DNA from: Bacteroidia bacterium
Lineage (GTDB): Bacteria > Planctomycetota > Phycisphaerae > Phycisphaerales > SM1A02
Assembly (NCBI GenBank): GCA_030054235.1
Contig: JASGCG010000038.1
Coordinates: 1-9,295, forward strand
DNA: 9,295 nt
Direction: 5' to 3'
The position numbers and the translations under genes are program-made. Of this stretch, positions 1-6,926 are shown one piece after another (the first letter of the stretch is position 1; every line of letters starts with the position of its first letter). A model generated the notes under the pieces. The model was not told the origin of the DNA, ran no database searches, and saw only the letters and a program-made list of their open reading frames with translations.

Positions 1-2060
1 TGGACGGGCGGATAGAGCACGTTCGCCAGTTCGAGCTCAGTCCCCGGGGCCCAGGGTGCTGCCAGCCGCGCAGCGAGCACCATGCTGGGCATCGCGTCGC
101 TTGGCGCCACGGGCACGGCCTTGGTCGCGGCCGTCGCGCGCTCGTTGAAGCGAGGCGGTGCGGGCCGGAACGGCGTGACATGCAGCACCAGCACGTCGGT
201 GAGCGAGGCGGGAAGGTCATGCTTGATCTTGCCGGTCAGGTAGCTCGCCGGCGCGGCATCGGCCGTGCGCGTGGAGTTGGCGGTCTGCTGCAGCGGCGGT
301 CCGCTCACGGCGGGCAAGCTGCGCCACGCCGACGGCAGGTCGCCGCTCCACGAACCCGTCACCATCGTGGCCGTGGCGCGCGCGGGAAGCGTGAGTGCGC
401 CTGAGCGCGATGCCTGCACGGTGTATCGGGTGGCATCGGGGAACTCGCCATCATCGCCGACGGGTGAGAAGGGGCGCAGCACGCCCTGGCCACCAGGCAG
501 GGAGACCTCGGCAGTCCCGTAGGTCGGCAGGAATGCACTGGCCCACGTGTGCGCGTGGATCGCCGGCTGCGTTCCCGGGAGGGCGTCGGGCGTCACCACG
601 GCATCGAGGACCGTCAGGTGCTGCGCGCGCGCATCGGCCTGCCGCAGCACCGCACCCGCGAGCCACGCCACGGCACCGAAGGCACAAGCGATCACCACGA
701 ACGCGAGCCAGCTCCATCGTTCCTGCTTGCGGTGCCGGAGCACGTAGAACGAGACCGGCCCGGCGAGCAGCCAGTACGCCGCGAAGAGCAGGATCGAGAT
801 CGACGTCAGGTTCGACGCCGTCGAGCGCATGCCGATCATTGCGTTGAAGAACTCGCTGCCGCCGATCACGATGCGTCGAGGATTCAGTTCGATCGGTGAA
901 GGCTGCACGTTCTTCCACTCGCGCAGCCGCGCGCGCGGCGGCGTGTCGCCGCGGCGGCCCATGATGCGGTTCCACCAGACGTCCGCTTCCGGCAGGTCGC
1001 TGTCCACGTAGCGGCGTCGATTCAGGGCATCGGCATCGAGCCCGCTGATCACCAGCGTCCCCGCGCCGAGCGGTCGCTCCACGACGAGGCACGCGCCATC
1101 GAGCGTGTCGCGCCGTGGTTCAGGCACGCCGTTCCAAGCACGTGGCACCGGCATCGCCGCGAGCTCGACCCACGGGGCCTTGCACTCGCTGAAGGTCGTC
1201 ACCGGCTGCGTGCCATCCTTGCGCAGCTCAAGGCGCTGCGACGAGATGACTGGTGCGAGCGCGCTCGCCTTCACGTCCTCCGTGCGCGTCCACGTCAGTC
1301 CCTTCAGCGCAGTCGCGATCCACTCCGGCTGCGGTCCATCGAGCGAAAAGCCATCGGCCGCCGCAGAGACCTGCAGGATCAGCCGACCGCCGCCCTCCAC
1401 CCACGCACGCAGCGCCTTGTCCTGCGCCGCAAGCAGCGCGTTGAGCGGCGCGCCCGCCCAGACCACGGCCTTGAAGCCGGACCATCCCTCGACGCGATCG
1501 GGAAGCTGCGTCGTGTCGCGGACCTCGCCCACGGTCACGTAGCCGCCGAGGCAGGGCGACTGCTGTCCCGGATCCCACGCCGCCATGCCGCAGTGACCGC
1601 CCGCGACCACGCCCACGATGTCCACGGCAAGATCGACCTGCCTCGCGCCCCGGACCGGCTGGTCCACGGCCACCTGCAGGCGTTCGAGCAGCCGTCCGCG
1701 CCGGCCATCGTTGCGCTCGTAGCTCGCCAGCACGATGGGCTTGCCTGAGACGCCATTCGCGATCGATGGGTAGATCCACATCGACGTGGCTCCCGACGAG
1801 AGCACGCTGCGCGTCGAGTATTCGGCGATGTCGCCATCGACGTTGGGGACTTCCACCACCACTTCGGCATCCACGCCCTCGCGGCCGTCGCCGGCGGGCA
1901 GCGATGCCTGGATCTGCAGCGGCACGATGCCGCCGTAGCGCACGACATCCGCGAACCCCGCGCGCTCGAGCACGAGGTCCCCGGACGCCGTGGCGGCCAC
2001 CGCCGCCGCAGCGATCGCACTAGCGGCGCAGCGCACCGAACTCGGCCAGCATCGCGGCAT
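1..2060 (-). CDS. Exported/membrane protein with glutamine-amidotransferase-like segment, C-terminus cut by window edge
   Basis: A single uninterrupted frame runs from an ATG at 2060 off the left edge, giving 686 complete codons without the C-terminus. Residues 1-25 look like a signal peptide: a short basic start (MPRCWPSSVR), an alanine-rich core and an ATA cleavage site near residue 25. The first part (about 28-150) appears to be beta-rich and extracytoplasmic. Residues 195-232 (GFKAVVWAGAPLNALLAAQD... then VEGGGRLIL) resemble the class I glutamine-amidotransferase-like fold found in large planctomycete membrane proteins. I see no catalytic cysteine, so this is probably a binding fold. Two membrane helices lie at about 418-441 (containing AAYWLLAGPVSFYVL) and 450-472, separated by the basic turn RHRKQERW, and a further soluble region follows. 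A GGAG nine bases before the ATG supports this start; a GTG at 2036 (VRCAAS) is the alternative. The gene overlaps the end of the M20 peptidase gene by 41 bases. The exact role is unknown; such proteins often neighbour MoxR/BatA-type genes, none of which is visible here. Confidence 0.8.
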   Translation of the reverse strand, partial: MPRCWPSSVRCAASAIAAAAVAATASGDLVLERAGFADVVRYGGIVPLQIQASLPAGDGREGVDAEVVVEVPNVDGDIAEYSTRSVLSSGATSMWIYPSIANGVSGKPIVLASYERNDGRRGRLLERLQVAVDQPVRGARQVDLAVDIVGVVAGGHCGMAAWDPGQQSPCLGGYVTVGEVRDTTQLPDRVEGWSGFKAVVWAGAPLNALLAAQDKALRAWVEGGGRLILQVSAAADGFSLDGPQPEWIATALKGLTWTRTEDVKASALAPVISSQRLELRKDGTQPVTTFSECKAPWVELAAMPVPRAWNGVPEPRRDTLDGACLVVERPLGAGTLVISGLDADALNRRRYVDSDLPEADVWWNRIMGRRGDTPPRARLREWKNVQPSPIELNPRRIVIGGSEFFNAMIGMRSTASNLTSISILLFAAYWLLAGPVSFYVLRHRKQERWSWLAFVVIACAFGAVAWLAGAVLRQADARAQHLTVLDAVVTPDALPGTQPAIHAHTWASAFLPTYGTAEVSLPGGQGVLRPFSPVGDDGEFPDATRYTVQASRSGALTLPARATATMVTGSWSGDLPSAWRSLPAVSGPPLQQTANSTRTADAAPASYLTGKIKHDLPASLTDVLVLHVTPFRPAPPRFNERATAATKAVPVAPSDAMPSMVLAARLAAPWAPGTELELANVLYPPV

Positions 2061-3420
2061 GGCTCATGGCTCCGTTCATGAAGCACTTCACCTCGAACTT
2101 CTCGTTGGGCGAGTGCACGCGGTCGTCATCGAGCCCGAAACCCACGAGCAGCGCATCGATGCCCAGCTCGCGCTGGATCGTGCCCACTGCCGGAATGCTG
2201 CCGCCAGAACCGATGAGGTACGGCGCCTTGCCGTACGCGCGTCGCAGGCCGGTTTCGGCCGCCTTCATGTACGGGCTGTCGTCGCGCACCATGATCGCGG
2301 GGTTGCAGCCGTGCTCGTGCAGCTCCATCGTGCAACCGGCTGGCAGCCGTTCGCGGAAGAACCGTTCGATGCCCGCGAGGATCTTCTTCGGATCCTGTCC
2401 CGCGACGAGCCTGCAGCTGAGCTTCACGCTCGCCTGCGAGGCGATCACGGTCTTGGCGCCGGCACCGGTGTATCCACCCACGATGCCGTTGCAATCGCAG
2501 GTCGGTCGGCTCCACGTGCGCTCCAGCGTGCTGCGCCCCGACTCGCCGAAGCCCTTGGCCAGGCCGATCTCGCCGAGGAATTCGCCGTCATCCCACGGCA
2601 GGTCCTTCCACATCGCCGCCACGCGTGCGGGCAGTTCGTGCACATCGTCGTAGAAGCCCGGGATCTGCACGCGGCGGTCGCCGTCGTGCAGCTGTGCCAC
2701 GATCGAGGCCAGCACGTTGATGGGGTTGGGCACGGCACCGCCATACAGCCCCGAGTGCAGGTCGCGGCTCGGACCGCGCACGGTGATGTCCACGTACACG
2801 AGCCCGCGCAGCATGGTGGTGATCGCGGGCGTGTCCACGTCCCACATGCCCGTGTCGCTGACCACGCACACATCGGCCTTGAGCAGGTCCTTGTTCGCCT
2901 TGATGAAGGGATCGAGGTTCGCGCTGCCGGATTCCTCCTCGCCCTCGATGAACATCGTCACGGCGCAGGGCAGGGTGCCGTGCGTGGCGTGCCATGCGCG
3001 GCAGGCCTCGACGAAGCTCGCGACCTGTCCCTTGTCGTCCACGGCGCCACGCGCCACGATCCGCTTGCCGCGCGGTCCATCCACGACGACGGCAGCGAAC
3101 GGCGGCGATTCCCAGAGTTCGATCGGATCGACCGGCTGCACGTCGTAGTGGCCGTAGAAGAGGACGCGCGGACCGTCATAGCCCGGCGGGCCATCATGCG
3201 AGGCGACGACCATCGGGTGGCCGGCGGTCTCGTGCAGCGCACCGTTGAAGCCCATCTTGCGAAGGTCCTCCAGCAACCACTGCGCGCACGCGCGCACCCG
3301 TGGCGCATACGCAGGGTCGGTCGAGATGCTCTCGAACGCGAGGAAGTCCTTCAGCCGCTGCAGCATTCCTGCTTCGTCTGCGCGCAGCCGATCCAGCACC
3401 GTATCCACCTGCATGCTCAT
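2020..3420 (-). CDS. M20-family zinc metallopeptidase (dipeptidase / ArgE-DapE-like)
   Basis: The 466-residue product is full length for cytosolic M20 dipeptidases of the carnosinase/CNDP-like branch, which cleave dipeptides or remove terminal residues using two metal ions. The active-site set is intact by comparison with that family: H91 and D93 in YGHYDVQP, bridging D128 in ARGAVDDKGQ, catalytic base E162 and metal ligand E163 in IEGEEESGS, metal ligand D189 in VVSDTGMW, and H436 in DDRVHSPNEKFEV. The lid/dimerisation domain lies between about 205 and 325 and carries H222 in RDLHSG, which in relatives reaches the partner active site. No signal peptide is present, so a cytoplasmic location is expected. 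The start at 3420 (MSMQVDTVLDRLR) was chosen because the frame further upstream runs into the unrelated neighbouring gene. Substrate is not determinable: the fold also covers desuccinylases and deacetylases, but the HYDVQP and VHSPNE motifs fit the dipeptidase branch best. The next gene overlaps its last 41 bases. Confidence 0.93.
   Translation of the reverse strand: MSMQVDTVLDRLRADEAGMLQRLKDFLAFESISTDPAYAPRVRACAQWLLEDLRKMGFNGALHETAGHPMVVASHDGPPGYDGPRVLFYGHYDVQPVDPIELWESPPFAAVVVDGPRGKRIVARGAVDDKGQVASFVEACRAWHATHGTLPCAVTMFIEGEEESGSANLDPFIKANKDLLKADVCVVSDTGMWDVDTPAITTMLRGLVYVDITVRGPSRDLHSGLYGGAVPNPINVLASIVAQLHDGDRRVQIPGFYDDVHELPARVAAMWKDLPWDDGEFLGEIGLAKGFGESGRSTLERTWSRPTCDCNGIVGGYTGAGAKTVIASQASVKLSCRLVAGQDPKKILAGIERFFRERLPAGCTMELHEHGCNPAIMVRDDSPYMKAAETGLRRAYGKAPYLIGSGGSIPAVGTIQRELGIDALLVGFGLDDDRVHSPNEKFEVKCFMNGAMSHAAMLAEFGALRR
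2070..2073 (-). promoter_or_regulatory. Ribosome binding site of the large membrane protein gene
   Basis: The minus strand reads GGAG, then nine bases, then ATG at 2060. The site lies inside the 3' end of the M20 peptidase gene, so ribosomes finishing that gene could re-start here. It favours the ATG at 2060 over the GTG at 2036, which has no comparable purine stretch. Confidence 0.45.
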
Positions 3421-3427
3421 GGCGGCA

Positions 3428-3433
3428 AGCGTA
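3428..3433 (-). promoter_or_regulatory. Candidate -10 box (TACGCT) for a leaderless M20 transcript
   Basis: The minus strand reads TACGCT followed by exactly seven bases and then the ATG at 3420. No Shine-Dalgarno sequence precedes that ATG. The box keeps the T, A and final T of the bacterial -10 consensus, and its position would put the transcript start on or beside the start codon. No convincing -35 box is visible, so this is tentative. The same arrangement occurs before two other genes in the window. Confidence 0.35.
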
Positions 3434-3478
3434 GCCGCGCGTTCGCAAGAACGCCCCGCGCGGGCGTCCGTTCCGAAC

Positions 3479-3991
3479 TCACACGCGTGCACAGAGCCGG
3501 GCGTGGGCGTCCGCCAGGATCCACTGCACGAGCGGGTCGCCCATGGCGCCGCCGGCCTGGGCATTGTGCAGGAGCGTCTGTGCGTAGAGCGCGGCTTCGG
3601 GGCTGCCATGCAGCACGAAGGCGTGCATCGCCCACGGCCTGTTGGTGGCGTTGTCGGGCTGGGTGTGTTCGAGGTGCCACTCGATGCAGTCGGCCAGTCG
3701 CGCCGCGACCTGCGTTCGGGCGGGGCTGTCCATGCCGCGTTCCAGAAGATGCAGCATGGTGAGCTCGGTCTCGGTCCAGACCTCGATCGTCCTGAAAGGG
3801 CCTTGCTCGAGCAGCGCACCCGACGGCTTGATCGCATCCCATGGCAGTTGCCCGGCATCGTTCCATCGCCGCCAGGCGATCGAATCGACATCGTTGCGAC
3901 GCACGCCATCGTCCATGCCCGGCGGAAGGGGGGACAGATCCGTGCGCGAGGCGACGCCCACAAGCATTCGGATCCAGTCGTGTGGGGTCAT
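3479..3991 (-). CDS. Uncharacterised 170-residue soluble protein
   Basis: I do not recognise a named family. The ATG at 3991 (MTPHDWIRMLVG) is preferred over one 36 bases upstream because the extra residues (MTAVRRQRYRSR) come from the repeat array and promoter region. The product looks soluble and mainly helical, with no signal peptide or membrane segment. Notable stretches are WTETELTMLHLL (72-83) and the polar/aromatic motif QPDNATNRPWAMHAFV (111-126), followed by an alanine-rich helical end (YAQTLLHNAQAGG, then DPLVQWILADAHARL). The packing of W, H, N and P around 111-122 looks like a conserved core, and I have an unverified impression that similar unnamed proteins occur in planctomycetes. 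It lies 58 bases upstream of the M20 peptidase gene on the same strand and may be co-transcribed, although each gene has its own candidate -10 box. Codon usage matches the neighbours, which supports a real gene. Confidence 0.75.
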   Translation of the reverse strand: MTPHDWIRMLVGVASRTDLSPLPPGMDDGVRRNDVDSIAWRRWNDAGQLPWDAIKPSGALLEQGPFRTIEVWTETELTMLHLLERGMDSPARTQVAARLADCIEWHLEHTQPDNATNRPWAMHAFVLHGSPEAALYAQTLLHNAQAGGAMGDPLVQWILADAHARLCARV

Positions 3992-3997
3992 GCGTGA

Positions 3998-4003
3998 ACG
4001 GTA
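3998..4003 (-). promoter_or_regulatory. Candidate -10 box (TACCGT) for a leaderless transcript of the 170-residue protein gene
   Basis: The minus strand reads TACCGT, then six bases, then the ATG at 3991, with no Shine-Dalgarno sequence. The spacing would place the transcription start at the start codon. The 11-bp repeat array begins five bases further upstream, so it covers the place where a -35 element or an activator site would be. Confidence 0.35.
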
Positions 4004-4007
4004 GCGC

Positions 4008-4106
4008 TGTCGTCGCACTGCCGTCACGCCGCCGTCGCACCGTCGTCACACCGCCGTCGCACTGCCGTCGCAACGCGATCACGCCGCCGTCACGCCGTCG
4101 TCGTAC
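4008..4106. repeat. Nine tandem 11-bp units in the divergent intergenic region
   Basis: Nine consecutive units of exactly 11 bp start at 4008, 4019, 4030, 4041, 4052, 4063, 4074, 4085 and 4096. On the plus strand the consensus is YGYCGTCRCRC. Positions 2, 6 and 7 (G, T, C) are the same in all nine units; positions 4, 5, 9 and 11 are kept in eight of nine. The variation at positions 1, 3, 8 and 10 is purely pyrimidine-for-pyrimidine or purine-for-purine. The seventh unit (4074-4084, cgcgatcacgc) is the most diverged. Because 11 is not a multiple of three and the array lies between two divergent gene starts, it is most likely non-coding. Its period of about one helical turn would place each unit on the same DNA face. 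A binding array for a regulator or a slippage-prone minisatellite are both possible. Confidence 0.8.
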
Positions 4107-4162
4107 TCGGGCCCGGTCGCCTCCGGATCGCTCGCCCCGCGCAGCGGTGGGGTCGCGAGCAC

Positions 4163-4168
4163 TATCCT
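4163..4168 (+). promoter_or_regulatory. Candidate -10 box (TATCCT) for a leaderless membrane-protein transcript
   Basis: TATCCT is followed by seven bases (CCAACCC) and then the ATG at 4176; there is no Shine-Dalgarno sequence. This matches the TANNNT-to-ATG spacing seen before the two minus-strand genes. No good -35 box is visible about 17 bases upstream. Confidence 0.35.
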
Positions 4169-4175
4169 CCAACCC

Positions 4176-5516
4176 ATGCCGACGCAGCACGTGCAGATCG
4201 ATGGCGTCTCGTTCCGATCAGTCTTTCCTGCGCAGCGGATCGTGGGTGCCGCAGCGGCAGGGCTCCGTCCGCCACGCGTTTGTGTCGCGTTGGTGCTGCT
4301 TGCGCTCTGGATGACGGGCGGTGCGCTGTGGGACCTTGCCACCACGCCGAACGTCTCGCCGCGCGGCATCTCGTTCGGCACGCTCGAACCCGCCACGCTC
4401 GACGAAGCCCGTCGCATCATGGAAGCCGCCGCGCTGAGCGTGGTGCCCGATGCCGAGGTCGCCGGCGCGAGCCCCGGTGAACTCACCGCGCTGATCTCGT
4501 CATCGATCGACGCATCGAGCGATGCCGAAGCCCGCGACCGTGCTGAAGCCGCGGTCCGTGCCATCGCCGCCGTCCGGCCTCGCGGAGCCTTTGAATCATG
4601 GGCCTTTGCGCTGCGCGCCCGGCTGCTCGCCCTGGTCGGTGATGCCGTCACGCTCAAGTGGTCGGCGCTCCCAGAACGCGTGGGCTCGCTCGTGTGGGAC
4701 CTCCCACGCGAAGCGATCGCGATCTCGTGGGGCTTTGCCGGCTATCTCGTGCTGCTCTTCACGCTCGGCATGGCTTCCATCGGTGTGGTGCTGGCCCGCA
4801 TGAATGCGCTCGATCTCTCGGAAGCGCCGGCACCGACCTTGGCCCAGGCGCGCGCCTGGGGCGCTGCGGTCCGTCCGAGCGCCGTCGGCGCGATCCTCGT
4901 TCCGCTGCTGGGGATGGGTGCATGCATCGCCGTGGCTGCACTGCCGGCGCTGCTCGGACTGGTTCCAGTGGCCGGCCTCGTCGGAGCGCTGTTCTTCGGA
5001 GCCTCGCTTCTCCTTGGCATCCTCGCGATCGTGATCGGGGCCTCCGTCACCGTTGCGCTGCCCTTCGTGATCCCGGCCGTGGCGTGCGATGCCGCTGATG
5101 CCGTCGAAGCCCCGCAGCGCGCGCTGGCATCAGTCCTGTCGCGGCCCATCCATGCAGTCCTGCATCTGGCGCTCGGTCTGGTCGCCGTCGTGCTGGCGGT
5201 GGCGGCGACGGATGTCGTCGTCTCTTGCGGCTTTGATGCCGCGGTGAGCGCATGGACCGCCGTCGATGATGGCCAGGCGATCCGCTCGGTCGGTCGCATG
5301 GTGCCGTTCGAGCCTTGGCGCGACGCAGCCACCGTCGGACTGGGCACGATCGATGCTGCTCAAGCCTGGCTCTTGGGCTTCTGGCGCACGATCGCGTCGG
5401 CGCTCATCGGCGCTGCCGCGATCAGCACGTCCATCGCCGCATCCACCCGCGCGTGGCTCTTCCAGCGCCAGGCCAGCGAAGGCCAGCACCCAGCCGACAT
5501 CCTCGAGCGCCCCTGA
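4176..5516 (+). CDS. Multi-pass integral membrane protein of unknown function
   Basis: The 446-residue product begins MPTQHVQIDGVSFRSVFP. A first hydrophobic helix lies at about 35-52 (VCVALVLLALWMTGGALW). It is followed by a hydrophilic, alanine-rich helical region (about 70-170) that should lie on one side of the membrane. Further membrane helices are at about 185-206, 236-258, 263-300 (probably two), 325-348 and 396-421, for roughly seven in total. The stretch CDAADAVEAPQRALASVLSR (304-323), just before a membrane helix, resembles the 'DAxxAxxRSxxYVxxRP' segment I associate with unnamed planctomycete membrane proteins. That resemblance is from memory and unverified. No catalytic, transporter or ATP-binding motif is visible. 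The gene stands alone on its strand, diverges from the 170-residue protein gene across the repeat array and converges on the S1 gene. It could be a membrane organiser or an exporter component, but the sequence does not decide this. Confidence 0.82.
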   Translation: MPTQHVQIDGVSFRSVFPAQRIVGAAAAGLRPPRVCVALVLLALWMTGGALWDLATTPNVSPRGISFGTLEPATLDEARRIMEAAALSVVPDAEVAGASPGELTALISSSIDASSDAEARDRAEAAVRAIAAVRPRGAFESWAFALRARLLALVGDAVTLKWSALPERVGSLVWDLPREAIAISWGFAGYLVLLFTLGMASIGVVLARMNALDLSEAPAPTLAQARAWGAAVRPSAVGAILVPLLGMGACIAVAALPALLGLVPVAGLVGALFFGASLLLGILAIVIGASVTVALPFVIPAVACDAADAVEAPQRALASVLSRPIHAVLHLALGLVAVVLAVAATDVVVSCGFDAAVSAWTAVDDGQAIRSVGRMVPFEPWRDAATVGLGTIDAAQAWLLGFWRTIASALIGAAAISTSIAASTRAWLFQRQASEGQHPADILERP

Positions 5517-5537
5517 CCGTCTGCTGAGCAGCCTCGA

Positions 5538-5579
5538 GCGCAGCTTGGGCGACGCCGGCGACCCTGAGCAAGCCTGCGC
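5538..5579. terminator. GC-rich hairpin between convergent genes, possible bidirectional terminator
   Basis: GCGCAGCTTG (5538-5547) can pair with CAAGCCTGCGC (5569-5579) as a 10-bp stem with one bulged C; inside it GGG can pair with CCC across the remaining loop. It lies in the 75-base gap between the stop codon at 5516 and the oppositely oriented stop at 5592, where a terminator for both genes is expected. No run of T follows on either strand, so it is not a canonical intrinsic terminator. Confidence 0.3.
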
Positions 5580-5591
5580 GCTCGCGCGCCG

Positions 5592-6926
5592 TCACTTCGG
5601 AATCTTGTTGCCGGCCTTGGTGTCGCCGGGCACCGAGCCCAGGCCGCCCTTGAGCGAGCCGCCGCCGAACTTCGACAGCAACTTCTGCATCGCGGGGTCG
5701 GCTGCACGCTCGACCATCGGTTCCTCGCGGTCGCGACCCCGGCCGCCACGGCCGCCGCCACCGCCGCCGCGGTCTTCGCGCTCGGGTCGGGCGGGGGCAT
5801 CCTTCAGCGCCTTGATCGAGAGCGCGATGCGCTTCTTCTTCTCGTCGATCGAGAGGATCTTGACGGTGACGACTTCGTCCTTGCGCAGCGTGGCCACGGG
5901 GTTGGGCAGGCGATCGTGCGTGATCTCGCTGATGTGCACCAGGCCTTCGACGCCCGGAGCCAGCTCGACGAACGCGCCGAACTCGGTCAGGTTGGTCACG
6001 CGACCGGTCACCGTCGCGCCTTCCTGAAGGTCCTTCATCGCAGTCGCGACGGGGTCCGCCATCACGGCCTTGCGGCTCAGGGTGATCTTCGTGTCCTTGC
6101 CTTGGCGCTCGACGCGAATGACCTTGATCTCGACGACATCGCCTTCCTTCACCGCGTCCTTCGCGTGGCGCAGGCGCTCGTGGGCGAGCTCGGAAATCGG
6201 GATCAGGCCGTCGGCGCCGCCGAGGTCGGCGAACGCGCCGTAGGGCTGCACGCTCACGATGGTGGCTGAGCGCTGCTGGCCCACTTCAAGCACCGCCATG
6301 AGCTGCTCGCGCTTCTCAGCCTTGTCGCGCTCGAGCACCTTGCGGCGCGAGAGGACCATGCGGCCCTTCTCCTTCTTGAGCTCGATGATCTCGCAGGCGA
6401 ACTTCTGCCCGATGAACACCGAGATGTCCTCGATGTGGCGCAGGTCCACGTGCGCTGCCGGCATGAACGCCTTGTGGTGCGCGAACTCCATCTCGAGTCC
6501 GCCGCGGTTCATGCCCGTGCAGCGGGCTTCGACCAGCTGGCCGACCTCGACGTCGCCGAACGCCGCCTTGGTGACCTGACCGGGCCGGGCCAGGATCAGC
6601 ATGTTCTCGAAGGGGTCGAGCCGCTCGACGACGAAGTCGAAGCTCTCGCCGAGTGCCGGCGGATCCTCGAAGTGCGCGATCGGGCAGACGCCCTGGCTCT
6701 TGGGCCCGAATTCCACGAAGACGTCCTGGCCGTGGACCTGCACGACGCGCCCGGTCCGCATCTGCCGGCCGCCTGACTTGGGAGCAGCGCCGCGGCTGGG
6801 CGCCGACATCAGTTCGTCCACGCTCTTGCCGCCGAGCGCCTCGGCGATCTCGGCCTCGAGCCCCGCGTCGAGGCGGCTGGTGGAGGGAGCGGGGGAGGGC
6901 GTGGACGGCGTGTGGTCGTCGGACAT
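5592..6926 (-). CDS. rpsA: Ribosomal protein S1-like protein with four S1 domains and an RGG tail
   Basis: The 444-residue product holds four S1 (OB-fold RNA-binding) domains at about 57-115, 126-195, 214-286 and 302-372. The second has the degenerate S1-protein pattern (MNRGGLEMEF, FMPAAHVD) and ends in the typical RMVLSRRKVLE linker. The third and fourth carry the classical core (YGAFADLGGADGLIPISEL; FGAFVELAPGVEGLVHISEI). This order and the linkers match bacterial ribosomal protein S1, which binds mRNA on the 30S subunit and helps start translation. E. coli S1 has six domains and about 557 residues, whereas four-domain forms exist in Gram-positive bacteria. The first 55 residues are Pro/Ser-rich followed by a helix (LDAGLEAEIAEALGGKSVDELM). 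The C-terminus is a glycine/arginine tail (384-402) and a short basic end (KLLSKFGGG, LKGGL). No Shine-Dalgarno sequence precedes the ATG at 6926. A second S1-domain protein distinct from the main S1 remains possible. Confidence 0.85.
   Translation of the reverse strand: MSDDHTPSTPSPAPSTSRLDAGLEAEIAEALGGKSVDELMSAPSRGAAPKSGGRQMRTGRVVQVHGQDVFVEFGPKSQGVCPIAHFEDPPALGESFDFVVERLDPFENMLILARPGQVTKAAFGDVEVGQLVEARCTGMNRGGLEMEFAHHKAFMPAAHVDLRHIEDISVFIGQKFACEIIELKKEKGRMVLSRRKVLERDKAEKREQLMAVLEVGQQRSATIVSVQPYGAFADLGGADGLIPISELAHERLRHAKDAVKEGDVVEIKVIRVERQGKDTKITLSRKAVMADPVATAMKDLQEGATVTGRVTNLTEFGAFVELAPGVEGLVHISEITHDRLPNPVATLRKDEVVTVKILSIDEKKKRIALSIKALKDAPARPEREDRGGGGGGRGGRGRDREEPMVERAADPAMQKLLSKFGGGSLKGGLGSVPGDTKAGNKIPK

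Noticed and set aside
451..2086. Minus-strand frames 451-1092, 1228-1779 and 1535-2086 as separate genes
   Set aside because: They lie in other frames of the large membrane protein gene and give arginine-rich, motif-free translations. The chosen frame carries a signal peptide and two membrane helices and is uninterrupted.
1990..3762. A 590-codon open frame on the plus strand opposite the M20 gene
   Set aside because: It is the antisense of a gene with all catalytic motifs intact, and its translation shows no recognisable family pattern.
3421..3963. An N-terminal extension of the M20 peptidase up to 3963
   Set aside because: The extra residues come from reading the neighbouring 170-residue protein gene in another frame. 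The M20 domain is complete from 3420.
4008..4106. The 11-bp repeat array as a CRISPR array
   Set aside because: Units are far too short, directly adjacent without spacers, and no cas gene is present.
2011..4720. GCGATCGC palindromes as a HIP1-like element (for example at 2011-2018 and near 4713)
   Set aside because: Only two copies were noticed, too few for a highly iterated palindrome in GC-rich DNA, and both fall within coding sequence.
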